Assembly (NCBI GenBank): GCA_963705885.1
Contig: OY970120.1
Span: forward strand, 2,418,001 to 2,482,000
Origin: MFD01275-c22 sp963705885
GTDB taxonomy: Bacteria > Actinomycetota > Actinomycetes > JACCUZ01
Length of the DNA: 64,000 nt
Direction of reading: 5' to 3'
In this document: in pieces, positions 1 to 10,915 of the stretch
How positions within the stretch are numbered: position 1 is the first letter of the stretch
Layout: every line of letters starts with the position of its first letter
Program-made: the position numbers and the translations under genes
Notes under the pieces: generated by a model
Databases searched by the model: none
What the model was told of the DNA's origin: nothing
The model's input: only the letters and a program-made list of their open reading frames with translations

Positions 1-1428
1 GAGGAGGGCTACGAGGACGGGCTGACGGGCCTGGCCGGCGGGCTGCTGCTGCTGCGGGCCTTCTCCTCCGGGTGCGCGGCCCTCACCGGTGTCGAGGCCA
101 TCAGCAACGGGGTCCCGGCCTTCCGCAAGCCGAAGTCGAAGAACGCGGCGACCACCCTGCTCCTGCTCGGCTCGATCGCGGTCACCATGCTGCTCAGCGT
201 CATCGTGCTGGCCAAGATCAGCGGGCTCCGCTACGCCGAGGACGTCGTCGAGCAGCTGCGGCTGGACGGGGAGGCGGGGGAGCGGACCCGGGCGGGAGTG
301 CGGTTCCCCGACGGCGAGACCTACGTCCAGGACCCCGTGATCGGCCAGCTCGCGAAGTCCGTCTTCGACAACGTGCCGCTGATGGCCGCGGTCGTCACCA
401 GCGTCACCGGCCTGATCCTGGTGCTGGCGGCCAACACGGCGTTCAACGGGTTCCCGGTCCTCGGCTCGATCCTGGCCCAGGACCGCTACCTGCCCCGCCA
501 GCTGCACACGCGCGGCGACCGGCTGGCCTACAGCAACGGCATCATGATCCTGGCCGGGTTCGCCATCCTGCTGATCGTCGCCTTCGACGCCGAGGTGACG
601 CGACTCATCCAGCTCTACATCGTGGGTGTGTTCGTCTCGTTCACCCTGAGCCAGACCGGGATGGTGCGCCACTGGACCAGGCTGCTGCGCACCGAGACCG
701 ACCCGTCGGCGCGGGCGCGCATGGTGCGCAGCCGGGTCATCAACGCCGTCGGGCTCTCGGTGACGGGACTCGTGCTGGTCGTCGTGCTCGTCACCAAGTT
801 CCTGCTCGGCGCGTGGATCGCGATCGCCGCGATGGTCGTGCTCTTCGCGCTGATGAAGGGCATCCACAGCCACTACGAGGGCGTGTCGCGCGAGCTGGTC
901 GTCGACGAGGGCGAGGACACGATGCTCCCCGCGCGGACGCACGCGATCGTCCTCGTCTCCAAGATCCACAAGCCGACGATGCGGGCCGTCGCCTACGCGC
1001 GCGCGATGCGCCCGACGACCCTCGAGGCGGTGACGGTCAACGTCGACGCCGACGAGACCGCGGCGCTGCAGGAGGAGTGGGACCGCCGCAACATCCCCGT
1101 GCCGCTGAAGGTGCTCGACTCCCCGTTCCGGGAGGTCACCGACCCGGTGATCGAGTACGTCCGCGGGTTGCGCAGCGGGAGCCCGCGCGACCTCGTGACG
1201 GTGCTCATCCCCGAGTACGTCGTCGGGCACTGGTGGGAGCACCTGCTGCACAACCAGAGTGCGCTGCGGCTCAAGGCACGGCTGCTGTTCACGCCGGGCG
1301 TGATGGTCACGAGCGTCCCGTGGCAGCTCGCCAGCTCGGCCGGGCTCGAGGAGCGGCCGGAGGGCCTCGCGCCGGGCGCCGTGCGCCGCGGTGACCCGGC
1401 CGACGGGGACGGGAGCGGGTCCGCCTGA
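1..1428 (+). CDS. APC-family permease, C-terminal part (5' end outside window)
   Basis: The frame is open from base 1 to the TGA at 1426-1428, so the N-terminal part lies upstream. The visible 475 residues begin in a membrane region followed by TGVEAISNGVPAFRKPKSKN, typical of large actinobacterial APC amino acid/cation permeases. Several hydrophobic segments follow, then from about base 900 a soluble C-terminal region (THAIVLVSKIHKPTMRAVAY onward) that looks like the USP-like domain these permeases carry. The role is uptake of an amino acid or cation across the inner membrane; the substrate cannot be read from the sequence. In related genomes the gene often sits beside TrkA-type potassium genes and an RNA methyltransferase; only the latter is visible here, 71 bp downstream. 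Confidence 0.85.
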   Translation, partial: EEGYEDGLTGLAGGLLLLRAFSSGCAALTGVEAISNGVPAFRKPKSKNAATTLLLLGSIAVTMLLSVIVLAKISGLRYAEDVVEQLRLDGEAGERTRAGVRFPDGETYVQDPVIGQLAKSVFDNVPLMAAVVTSVTGLILVLAANTAFNGFPVLGSILAQDRYLPRQLHTRGDRLAYSNGIMILAGFAILLIVAFDAEVTRLIQLYIVGVFVSFTLSQTGMVRHWTRLLRTETDPSARARMVRSRVINAVGLSVTGLVLVVVLVTKFLLGAWIAIAAMVVLFALMKGIHSHYEGVSRELVVDEGEDTMLPARTHAIVLVSKIHKPTMRAVAYARAMRPTTLEAVTVNVDADETAALQEEWDRRNIPVPLKVLDSPFREVTDPVIEYVRGLRSGSPRDLVTVLIPEYVVGHWWEHLLHNQSALRLKARLLFTPGVMVTSVPWQLASSAGLEERPEGLAPGAVRRGDPADGDGSGSA

Positions 1429-1499
1429 GCGACGCGCCGGAGTCCGGCACCCTGCCGCCTCCCCTGTCCCCGTCCTCGGCGGTCGGGGCGGCCTTCGAC

Positions 1500-2684
1500 G
1501 TGACCAACGGGCCGGTCGCGCACGGGGGTCACTGCGTCGCGCGCCACGAGGGTCGCGTGGTCTTCGTGCGGCACGCCCTGCCCGGCGAACGCGTGAGTGT
1601 CGTCGTGACGGAGGGGCACGGGACCTCGTCCTACTGGCGCGCCGACGCCGTCGACGTGCTCGACGCGTCACCGGACCGGGTGACGCCGCCGTGCCCGTGG
1701 GCCGGCCCCGGCCGCTGCGGCGGCTGCGACCTGCAGCACGCGTCCCTTCCCGCACAGCGGCGGCTCAAGTCCGCGGTGGTGCGCGAGCAGATGGCGCGGC
1801 TCGCGGGCCTCGACCTCGAGGTCGACGTCGAGGAGGTGCCGGGAGCGCCGGACGGGCTGGGCTGGCGGACCCGGGTGCAGTGGGCCGTGGACGCCGACGG
1901 ACGGGCCGGGCTGCGCCGGAACCGGTCGCACGAGGTCGTCCCGGTCGACCGGTGCCTGATCGCGCACGACCTCGTGAGCGCGGCCGGTGTGACGGGGCGG
2001 CCGTGGCCCGGCGAGGACTCGGTCGAGGTCTCGGCCTCCACGGCGACCGGAGAGTCGCTGGTGCTGCCGGGCGGACGCGGTCAGGGGGCACTCACCGAGG
2101 TCGTCAGGGGGCGGTCGTTCCGGGTGACCGGCGGCGGGTTCTGGCAGGTGCACCCCGGGGCCGCCGACACCCTCCTCACGACCGTGCTCGACGGCCTGGA
2201 CCCGCAGCCGGGGGAGTCGGTCCTCGACCTCTACTGCGGGGTCGGGCTCTTCGCGGCCTCGCTCGCGAGCCGGGTCGCGCCCGGTGGGAGGGTCACGGGC
2301 GTGGAGTCCGACCGGGTAGCGGCCGCCGACGCCCGGCACAACCTGGGCGACCTCCCGCTCGTACGCGTCGAGGGCGGGCGGGTCGACCACGTCCTGCGCC
2401 GCCCGCACCTGCGCCGGGCCGACCTCGTGGTGCTCGACCCGCCCCGGTCCGGCGCGGGGAAGTCCGTCGTGTCGCTGCTGTCGCGGGTGCGGGCACGGCG
2501 CATCGCCTACGTCGCGTGCGACCCGGCGGCTCTGGCGCGGGACGTGCGGTGGTTCGGCGAGCGCGGCTACGCGATGCGGTCGCTGCGAGCCTTCGACCTG
2601 TTCCCGATGACCCACCATGTCGAGTGCGTGGCCATCCTCGAGCCGGCCCCCACCCGCCCCGACCCGCCGCGATCGACCACGTAG
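1500..2684 (+). CDS. TrmA/RumA-family SAM-dependent RNA methyltransferase
   Basis: The 394-residue protein has the order of the RNA m5U methyltransferase family: an N-terminal TRAM-like beta domain (about residues 1-60), a cysteine cluster CPWAGPGRCGGCDLQH suited to an Fe-S centre, the SAM motif DLYCGVGLFAASLA, DPPRSGAGKS, and IAYVACDPAAL with the catalytic Cys. It should methylate uridine in tRNA or rRNA; which RNA cannot be told. GTG 1500 is the first ordinary start after the in-frame stop at 1392, but the TRAM domain seems to begin just before it, so the true N-terminus may differ slightly. The gene follows the permease in the same direction. Confidence 0.88.
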   Translation: MTNGPVAHGGHCVARHEGRVVFVRHALPGERVSVVVTEGHGTSSYWRADAVDVLDASPDRVTPPCPWAGPGRCGGCDLQHASLPAQRRLKSAVVREQMARLAGLDLEVDVEEVPGAPDGLGWRTRVQWAVDADGRAGLRRNRSHEVVPVDRCLIAHDLVSAAGVTGRPWPGEDSVEVSASTATGESLVLPGGRGQGALTEVVRGRSFRVTGGGFWQVHPGAADTLLTTVLDGLDPQPGESVLDLYCGVGLFAASLASRVAPGGRVTGVESDRVAAADARHNLGDLPLVRVEGGRVDHVLRRPHLRRADLVVLDPPRSGAGKSVVSLLSRVRARRIAYVACDPAALARDVRWFGERGYAMRSLRAFDLFPMTHHVECVAILEPAPTRPDPPRSTT

Positions 2685-2695
2685 GGCCCGGGGCG

Positions 2696-3178
2696 TCAGC
2701 GGGTGATCATCGTGGCCTGCATGGCGACCACGGGCTTGTCGGGGTGTCCGTCGCGCAGGGCGGTGACCTCGGCACGGCAGACGCTGAGGGTCCGGCCCGA
2801 CCGCAGCACCCGGGCATCGGCCCGGAACCGGTCGCCGAGGCCGGGGGAGAGCAGGTTGACCGTGAACCCCACGCTGAGCACGTCGCTGCCCTCGGGCATC
2901 AGGGTCAGGGCGGCGTAGCCGCAGGCGGAGTCCGCGACCGAGGTCAGGACGCCGGCGTGCACGAAGCCGTTCTGCTGGCACAGGTCCTCGCGCCAGGGCA
3001 GCTCGATGACGACGTGCCCGGCCTCGACCACCGTCGCGGAGGCGCCGAGCAGGCGCAGGAACGACTGGCGGGCGAGGCTGTCGCGCACGACCGGGCCCGC
3101 GTCGTAGGTCGGGCCCGCGTCGTCGGTCGGGCCCGCGTCGTCGGTCGGGTCCGGGGTGGTCGGGGGCTCTGTGCTCAC
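2696..3178 (-). CDS. PaaI-like hotdog-fold thioesterase
   Basis: 160 residues from GTG 3178, chosen because GGAAGG lies 9 nt upstream. A longer ATG start at 3187 would leave no room for a ribosome site. The hotdog core shows QQNGFVHAGVLTSVADSACG, a pattern of PaaI-type acyl-CoA thioesterases (the Asp/Gly stretch around the HAG motif), and ends in a predicted beta sheet (VVAMQATMITR). It probably hydrolyses a CoA thioester in the cytoplasm; the substrate is unknown. The N-terminal tail is a low-complexity repeat of Gly-Pro-Thr-Asp-Asp-Ala units. It is convergent with the methyltransferase gene and divergent from acnA. Confidence 0.8.
   Translation of the reverse strand: MSTEPPTTPDPTDDAGPTDDAGPTYDAGPVVRDSLARQSFLRLLGASATVVEAGHVVIELPWREDLCQQNGFVHAGVLTSVADSACGYAALTLMPEGSDVLSVGFTVNLLSPGLGDRFRADARVLRSGRTLSVCRAEVTALRDGHPDKPVVAMQATMITR
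3093..3146 (-). repeat. Three tandem 18-bp units inside the thioesterase gene
   Basis: Units at 3093-3110, 3111-3128 and 3129-3146 are identical except for one base (A instead of C at 3106). They encode a six-residue repeat (Asp/Tyr-Asp-Ala-Gly-Pro-Thr) in the disordered N-terminal tail of the PaaI-like protein. Copy number could vary by slippage without shifting frame. Confidence 0.9.
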
Positions 3179-3240
3179 GGCCGCCATCCTTCCGTGCGGC
3201 ACGGCCCGGGCGGACCCGGGCATCCAGCCGCCGACTGGAC

Positions 3241-3264
3241 AGGTATCTTGATGTCGAGATACCT
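3241..3264. promoter_or_regulatory. 24-bp palindrome upstream of acnA (candidate repressor site)
   Basis: The left half AGGTATCTTGAT (3241-3252) and the right half GTCGAGATACCT (3253-3264) pair at 10 of 12 positions. It lies 69 bp before the acnA start, in the spacer shared with the divergent thioesterase gene. I recall ATCTTGA-type palindromes bound by the MarR-family regulator TamR at Streptomyces aconitase genes; linking this site to a TamR-like protein is inference. Confidence 0.65.
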
Positions 3265-3332
3265 TGCCAGGGGGTCGGCCTCAGGGGTCGTCACCCGTTG
3301 GGCAGGATGAGGTCGGACGAGAGGAGACCGTC

Positions 3333-6128
<2,796 letters not shown>

Positions 6129-6211
6129 GCGCAGCGCCTTGGGCCAGTTGTCGCCGTTCCCGGGCCGCCGTCTGTTACGAACTTGTGACTTCCGGACGGC
6201 GGATCCGGGAG

Positions 6212-6232
6212 TACGTTGTGGGGCACAACATA
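6212..6232. promoter_or_regulatory. Candidate xylose operator (GTTGTG-GGG-CACAAC palindrome)
   Basis: GTTGTG (6215-6220) and CACAAC (6224-6229) form perfect arms around GGG. Outer TA pairs extend the symmetry to 6212-6232, giving 8 of 9 arm positions paired. It lies 55 bp before xylF, where a ROK-family repressor would be expected to bind. Assignment to the regulator encoded at 9655-10893 is inference. Confidence 0.55.
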
Positions 6233-6286
6233 TCCCCTGCGGCCCGCATCGTCGGTGCCGCGCCCCCCAGCGGAAGGCATCACGAC

Positions 6287-7408
6287 ATGCGGATGCGAAA
6301 GATCGCGGTGGCCGGACTGGCCGTGCTGCCGCTCCTGCTCACGGCCTGTGGCGACGACGGCGACGACGGTGGGACGGGCACTGACAGCGGCAGCAACGGC
6401 GGGGACTCGGCCGGCGGCAAGGTGGGCGTGATCCTGCCCGACGCGGCGTCCTCGCCGCGCTGGGAGAGCAACGACCGACCCGCCCTGGAGACGGCGATCA
6501 CCGACGCCGGCTTCGAGGCGATCATCCAGAACGCGTCGGCCGACGTCAGCAAGTTCTCCCAGCTCTGCGACTCGATGATCAACCAGGGCGTAGGCGTGCT
6601 GATGATCGTCAACCTCGACTCCGAGAGCGGCGCGGCCTGCGAGCAGAAGGCCACCGACGCCGGCATCGCCAGCATCGACTACGACCGCCTGACCCTCGGC
6701 GGCTCGGCCGACTACTACGTGTCCTTCGACAACGTGCAGGTCGGCAAGCTGATGGGCGACGGCCTGACAGCCTGCCTCGACGAGGGCGGCAAGACCGAGG
6801 CGAACATCGCCTTCATCAACGGCGACCCGACCGACAACAACGCAGCCCTGTTCAAGGAGGGCTACGAGGGCGCGCTCCAGCCGAAGATCGACTCGGGCGA
6901 CTACAAGCTCGTCGGCGACCAGACCGGAAAGTGGGACGCGACCGTCGCGCAGACCACGTTCGAGCAGATCTTCACGCAGAACAACGGCAACATCGACGGC
7001 GTCGTCTCGGCCAACGACACGATGGCCGGCGGCATCGTCACCGTGCTGAAGAACAACAAGCTCGCCGGCGAGGTGCCGGTCACCGGCCAGGACGCCTCTG
7101 ACGAGGGCCTGCAGCGGGTGATCGACGGCACGCAGTGCGGCACCGTCTTCAAGGACGTCAACCTGGAGGCCAAGGCCGCGGCCGACCTCGCGATCGCCAT
7201 CCTCAAGGACGACGGCTCCGCCGACGCCCTCGTCAACGGCGAGGTCGAGGACAGCCAGACCGGCGAGATGGTCAAGTCCGTCTTCGCCACCCCGGTGTGG
7301 GTGACCCAGGACAACATCAACGAGCCGTTCGACGCGGGCTACACGACGCTCGACAAGGTCTGCACCGCCGACTTCGCGGACGCGTGCGCCGAGCTCGGTC
7401 TGTCCTAG
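6287..7408 (+). CDS. xylF: D-xylose ABC transporter, substrate-binding lipoprotein
   Basis: A 373-residue periplasmic-binding-fold protein. The ATG at 6287 is preceded by GGAAGG and opens a lipoprotein signal ending at Cys21 (LPLLLTAC) before a Gly/Asp/Ser-rich linker. The mature part starts KVGVILPDAASSPRWESNDR, which fits the xylose-binding branch of the LacI-like sugar binding proteins. It should capture xylose at the cell surface for the XylG/XylH pump. It is first in a unit followed by the ATPase, permease, ROK regulator, isomerase and kinase. Sugar specificity rests mainly on this context. Confidence 0.9.
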   Translation: MRMRKIAVAGLAVLPLLLTACGDDGDDGGTGTDSGSNGGDSAGGKVGVILPDAASSPRWESNDRPALETAITDAGFEAIIQNASADVSKFSQLCDSMINQGVGVLMIVNLDSESGAACEQKATDAGIASIDYDRLTLGGSADYYVSFDNVQVGKLMGDGLTACLDEGGKTEANIAFINGDPTDNNAALFKEGYEGALQPKIDSGDYKLVGDQTGKWDATVAQTTFEQIFTQNNGNIDGVVSANDTMAGGIVTVLKNNKLAGEVPVTGQDASDEGLQRVIDGTQCGTVFKDVNLEAKAAADLAIAILKDDGSADALVNGEVEDSQTGEMVKSVFATPVWVTQDNINEPFDAGYTTLDKVCTADFADACAELGLS

Positions 7409-7413
7409 CAGCC

Positions 7414-7448
7414 GTCGGGGCCCGGTCCGACCCGGGCCGGGCCCCGAC
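7414..7448 (+). terminator. Strong hairpin between xylF and xylG
   Basis: GTCGGGGCCCGG (7414-7425) and its exact complement CCGGGCCCCGAC (7437-7448) can form a 12-bp perfect stem with an 11-nt loop, starting 6 bp after the xylF stop. There is no T-run. It is probably a partial terminator or a 3'-end stabiliser that lets xylF be expressed above xylG and xylH; that role is inference. Confidence 0.7.
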
Positions 7449-7517
7449 GCGCTCCTCCCGGCGCGCAGCCGCAAGGCATAGCGTGCTGGCACACACCACC
7501 GACGCAGGCGAGGTGTC

Positions 7518-8372
7518 ATGACGACGACGACCACCGAGGCCGCCAGCCCATCCACCCGGGGCGTTGAGCCGCTGCTGGAGCTGCGGGGGGTGAACAAGAG
7601 CTTCGGACCGGTGCAGGTCCTCCACGACGTCGACCTCACCGTCCGGTCCGGGCACGTCACGGCGCTCGTCGGCGACAACGGCGCCGGCAAGAGCACCCTG
7701 ATCAAGGGCATCGCCGGCATCCATGCGTTCGACAGCGGCGTCTACGTGTTCGAGGGCAAGACGGTCCACGTGCACAATCCCAAGCAGGCCAACGCCCTGG
7801 GCATCGAGGTCGTCTACCAGGACCTCGCGCTGTGCGACAACCTCGACATCGTCCAGAACCTCTACCTGGGCAGGGAGGCCCTGTCCTCCGGCTTCCTCGA
7901 CGAGATCGCCATGGAGCAGCGGGCGGCCGAGACGCTGGCCGGGCTGTCCGTGCGCACGGTGAAGTCCGTCCGGCAGAAGGTCGCCAGCCTCTCGGGTGGG
8001 CAGCGCCAGACCGTCGCGATCGCGCGGGCCGTGCTCTGGAACTCCAAGCTGGTGATCCTCGACGAGCCGACCGCCGCGCTGGGTGTGGCGCAGACCGAGC
8101 AGGTCCTGCGCCTGGTGCGCCGGCTCGCCGACCGCGGCCTCGCCGTGATCCTCATCAGCCACAACATGAACGACGTCCTCGCGGTGGCCGACGACATCGC
8201 CGTGCTCTACCTCGGCCGGATGACCGCGCAGGTCCAGGCCAAGGACGTCAGCCACACCGAGGTCGTCGGGCTCATCACCGGCGGCGGCGAGGCGCCGCCG
8301 ACGGTCAGGTCCGAGCCCGCGGCAGGCACCGCCGCCGACGTCGCGCCGCACGAGACGGGAGAGCAGTCGTGA
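7518..8372 (+). CDS. xylG: D-xylose ABC transporter, ATP-binding protein
   Basis: A 284-residue single-domain ABC ATPase. Walker A is GDNGAGKST (about residues 52-60), the signature is LSGGQRQTVAIARA, Walker B is LVILDEPTAALG, and the switch His is in LISHNMNDV. It powers sugar import with XylH in the membrane. Many sugar ATPases of this class have two fused ABC domains; this one has only one, as is usual in actinobacterial xylose/ribose-type systems. The stop overlaps the xylH start by 4 bp (GTGA). Confidence 0.92.
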   Translation: MTTTTTEAASPSTRGVEPLLELRGVNKSFGPVQVLHDVDLTVRSGHVTALVGDNGAGKSTLIKGIAGIHAFDSGVYVFEGKTVHVHNPKQANALGIEVVYQDLALCDNLDIVQNLYLGREALSSGFLDEIAMEQRAAETLAGLSVRTVKSVRQKVASLSGGQRQTVAIARAVLWNSKLVILDEPTAALGVAQTEQVLRLVRRLADRGLAVILISHNMNDVLAVADDIAVLYLGRMTAQVQAKDVSHTEVVGLITGGGEAPPTVRSEPAAGTAADVAPHETGEQS

Positions 8373-9634
8373 CGCAGAGCGTGGTCGACGACGAGGTCGA
8401 GTCCCCCCTCGAAGGCCCCGACACCAGCATCGCCGGAGCGGTGCGCGACTACGCCGCGCGCGTCCGCGGCGGCGACGTCGGCGCGTTGCCGGCCGTGCTG
8501 GGCCTCGCTGTCCTGCTCGTCGTGTTCTCGTCGCTGCGGCCCGAGACGTTCACCAACTCGTTCAACTTCGCCAACCTGCTCATCCAGAGTGCGCCGGTCA
8601 TCGTGATCGCGATGGGCCTGGTCTTCGTGCTCCTCATCGGCGAGATCGACCTCTCCGCGGGCTACACCGCGGGCGTGGCGGGCGCCGTGCTCGGCGTCGT
8701 CGCCACCCGCAACGGCTACCCGTGGTGGATCGGCATCCTGGCCTGCCTCGCCACCGGTGCGGCGATCGGCCTGGTCATCGGCATCCTCGTCTCCCGGGTC
8801 GGCATCCCGTCCTTCGTCGTGACGCTGGCGGGCTTCCTCGGCCTCCAGGGCCTGCTGCTCCAGATCATCGGCGAGGGCGGCACGATCCGCATCCAGAGCG
8901 ACACGGTCCTGGCCATCATGAGCAAGAACCTGCCGGTCTGGCTCGGCTGGGCGCTCTACGTCGCCCTCATCGCGGCCTACGCCGCCGTGTCCTTCCGCCA
9001 GCTGGCCAACCGACGCGGCAAGGGTCTGGTGACACAGTCGCCGGCGGTGCTGCTCGCCAAGGTCGTGGGCATCGCCCTGCTGCTGGGCATCGCGACGTAC
9101 TACCTCAGCGGCGAGCGCAGCAGGAACCCGGCGATCAGCTCGATCAAGGGCGTCCCGATCGTCATCCCGGTCGTCCTGGTGCTCCTCGTCGCGTTCTCCC
9201 TGCTGCTCACCCGAACGCTGTTCGGCAGGCACGTCTACGCGGTCGGCGGCAACGCCGAGGCGGCCAGGCGCGCCGGCATCAACGTGCCGCGCATCAAGCT
9301 GCTCTGCTTCGTCCTGTGCTCCACGATCGCGGCCATCGCCGGCGTGCTGCTCGCCAGCCGGGTGAACTCCGTGACCCCGTCGACCGGCGGCGGCGAGACC
9401 CTGCTGTACGCCGTGGGCGCCGCCGTCATCGGCGGCACCAGCCTGTTCGGCGGCAAGGGCCGTCCGGTGGACGCGATCATCGGTGGCCTCGTCGTCGCGA
9501 TCGTCGCGAACGGCATGGGCCTGCTCAACCAGAAGGCCGCGGTCGTCTTCATGGTCACCGGCGGCGTGCTGCTGCTCGCGGCCGGCGTGGACGCGGTCTC
9601 CCGCCGACGCGCCAGCGCGACGGGCCGGGGCTAG
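8369..9634 (+). CDS. xylH: D-xylose ABC transporter, permease
   Basis: 421 residues from GTG 8369, which overlaps the xylG stop as GTGA and suggests coupled translation. It is a BPD_transp_2-type permease with about ten to twelve hydrophobic segments. It contains GEIDLSAGYTAGVAGAVLG and, near the C-terminus, AAVIGGTSLFGGKG, both hallmarks of ribose/xylose permeases. A charged 40-residue N-terminal tail precedes the first membrane helix. It forms the xylose channel with XylF and XylG. Confidence 0.92.
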   Translation: MTQSVVDDEVESPLEGPDTSIAGAVRDYAARVRGGDVGALPAVLGLAVLLVVFSSLRPETFTNSFNFANLLIQSAPVIVIAMGLVFVLLIGEIDLSAGYTAGVAGAVLGVVATRNGYPWWIGILACLATGAAIGLVIGILVSRVGIPSFVVTLAGFLGLQGLLLQIIGEGGTIRIQSDTVLAIMSKNLPVWLGWALYVALIAAYAAVSFRQLANRRGKGLVTQSPAVLLAKVVGIALLLGIATYYLSGERSRNPAISSIKGVPIVIPVVLVLLVAFSLLLTRTLFGRHVYAVGGNAEAARRAGINVPRIKLLCFVLCSTIAAIAGVLLASRVNSVTPSTGGGETLLYAVGAAVIGGTSLFGGKGRPVDAIIGGLVVAIVANGMGLLNQKAAVVFMVTGGVLLLAAGVDAVSRRRASATGRG

Positions 9635-9654
9635 GTCCTGGCCGGCCCGTGCCG

Positions 9655-10893
9655 ATGACCGTCGTGACGCGCGGGCCGCGAGGCGCCCGCTCGGAGGACG
9701 TCCGGCGGGGCAACCTCGGCACCCTGCTGCGCCACCTCCACGTGCACGGCGCGACCTCCCGGAGCACGCTCACCAGCCTGCTGTCGCTCAACCGCAGCAC
9801 GATCGGCGACCTCACCGGCGAGCTCGTCGGGGCCGGGCTCGTGCGCGAGGAGGCGGGCGGCCGCGGCAGGACGCTCGCGACCGGCGGCACGGGATCCGGT
9901 GGCCGTCCGTCGTTCGTCGTCGTCCCCGAGACCGAGCGCGTCCAGGCGATCGCCGTGGACATCGGCGTCACCCACCTGACCGTGGCCAGGGTCGGGCTCG
10001 GCGGACACGTCCTGTCCCGTCGGGACATCCCGCACCGGCGCGGGCCGCGCCGGATGAGCACGGTCGTGCGCTCCATCGGCTCCGTCGCCCGCGAGCTACT
10101 CGCCGAGATGGACGCCAGTGCGTGGTGCACCGGGGCCGGGGCCGCGGTCCCCGGCATGGTCCGCGTGCCCGACGGGCTGGTCCGTCAGGTCCCCAACCTG
10201 GGGTGGCGCGACGTCCCGCTCGGCGAGGAGCTGGCCCGCGAGCTCGAGATGCCGGTGGCGGTCGGCAACGACGCCGACCTGGGTGCCCTGGCCGAGCACG
10301 TCCGCGGCGTGGCGGTCGGCTGCGACGACGTCGTCTACCTGGCCGGGCACTCCGGCATCGGCGCCGGCATCTTCACCTCCGGCCGGCCCCTGGTCGGCCG
10401 GCGCGGCTACGCGGGTGAGGTCGGGCACATGATCGTCAACCCTGCCGGGCTGCAGTGCCTCTGCGGCTCGCGCGGGTGCTGGGAGACCGAGGCCGGCGAG
10501 GAGCGCCTCTTCGAGCTGGCCGGGCGCCCCGCGGGCGGCGGGCTCCGCGGCGTCCGGGACGTGGTCGCCGCGGCCGCCGACGGCGACGAGAAGGCGTCTG
10601 CGGCGCTGGAGCACGTGGCGGAGTGGCTGGGGCGCGGGACCGCGAACGTCGTCAACGCGTTCAACCCCGAGGTGGTCGTCTTCGGCGGAGCACTCGCCGA
10701 GATCCACGACGCAGCGCCAGGCACCGTCGACGACGCGGTGCGCACGTACTCCCTCGGCCCTCCGCTGGAGGGCGTCCGCCTCGTCCTGCCCGCCTTCGGG
10801 CTCGACTCGTCGCTGCTGGGTGCGGCAGAGCTCGCCTTCGCCCCGCTGCTGTCCGACCCCCTGCTCGAGATGTCGCGCCTCACGGCGTCCTGA
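9655..10893 (+). CDS. xylR: ROK-family transcriptional regulator (XylR-like)
   Basis: 412 residues from ATG 9655. The N-terminal winged helix (RGNLGTLLRHLHVHGATSRS, then LNRSTIGDLTGELV) is followed by a ROK sugar-kinase-like domain with IAVDIGVTHLTVARV, GAGIFTSG and the zinc motif CLCGSRGCWE. In this family DNA binding is released by a sugar or sugar phosphate. Its position inside the xylose unit, between transporter and isomerase, makes it the likely xylose repressor acting at the palindrome near 6212. The symbol is given by analogy. Confidence 0.88.
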   Translation: MTVVTRGPRGARSEDVRRGNLGTLLRHLHVHGATSRSTLTSLLSLNRSTIGDLTGELVGAGLVREEAGGRGRTLATGGTGSGGRPSFVVVPETERVQAIAVDIGVTHLTVARVGLGGHVLSRRDIPHRRGPRRMSTVVRSIGSVARELLAEMDASAWCTGAGAAVPGMVRVPDGLVRQVPNLGWRDVPLGEELARELEMPVAVGNDADLGALAEHVRGVAVGCDDVVYLAGHSGIGAGIFTSGRPLVGRRGYAGEVGHMIVNPAGLQCLCGSRGCWETEAGEERLFELAGRPAGGGLRGVRDVVAAAADGDEKASAALEHVAEWLGRGTANVVNAFNPEVVVFGGALAEIHDAAPGTVDDAVRTYSLGPPLEGVRLVLPAFGLDSSLLGAAELAFAPLLSDPLLEMSRLTAS

Positions 10894-10915
10894 CCTACCC
10901 GGAAGGAACACGCTC

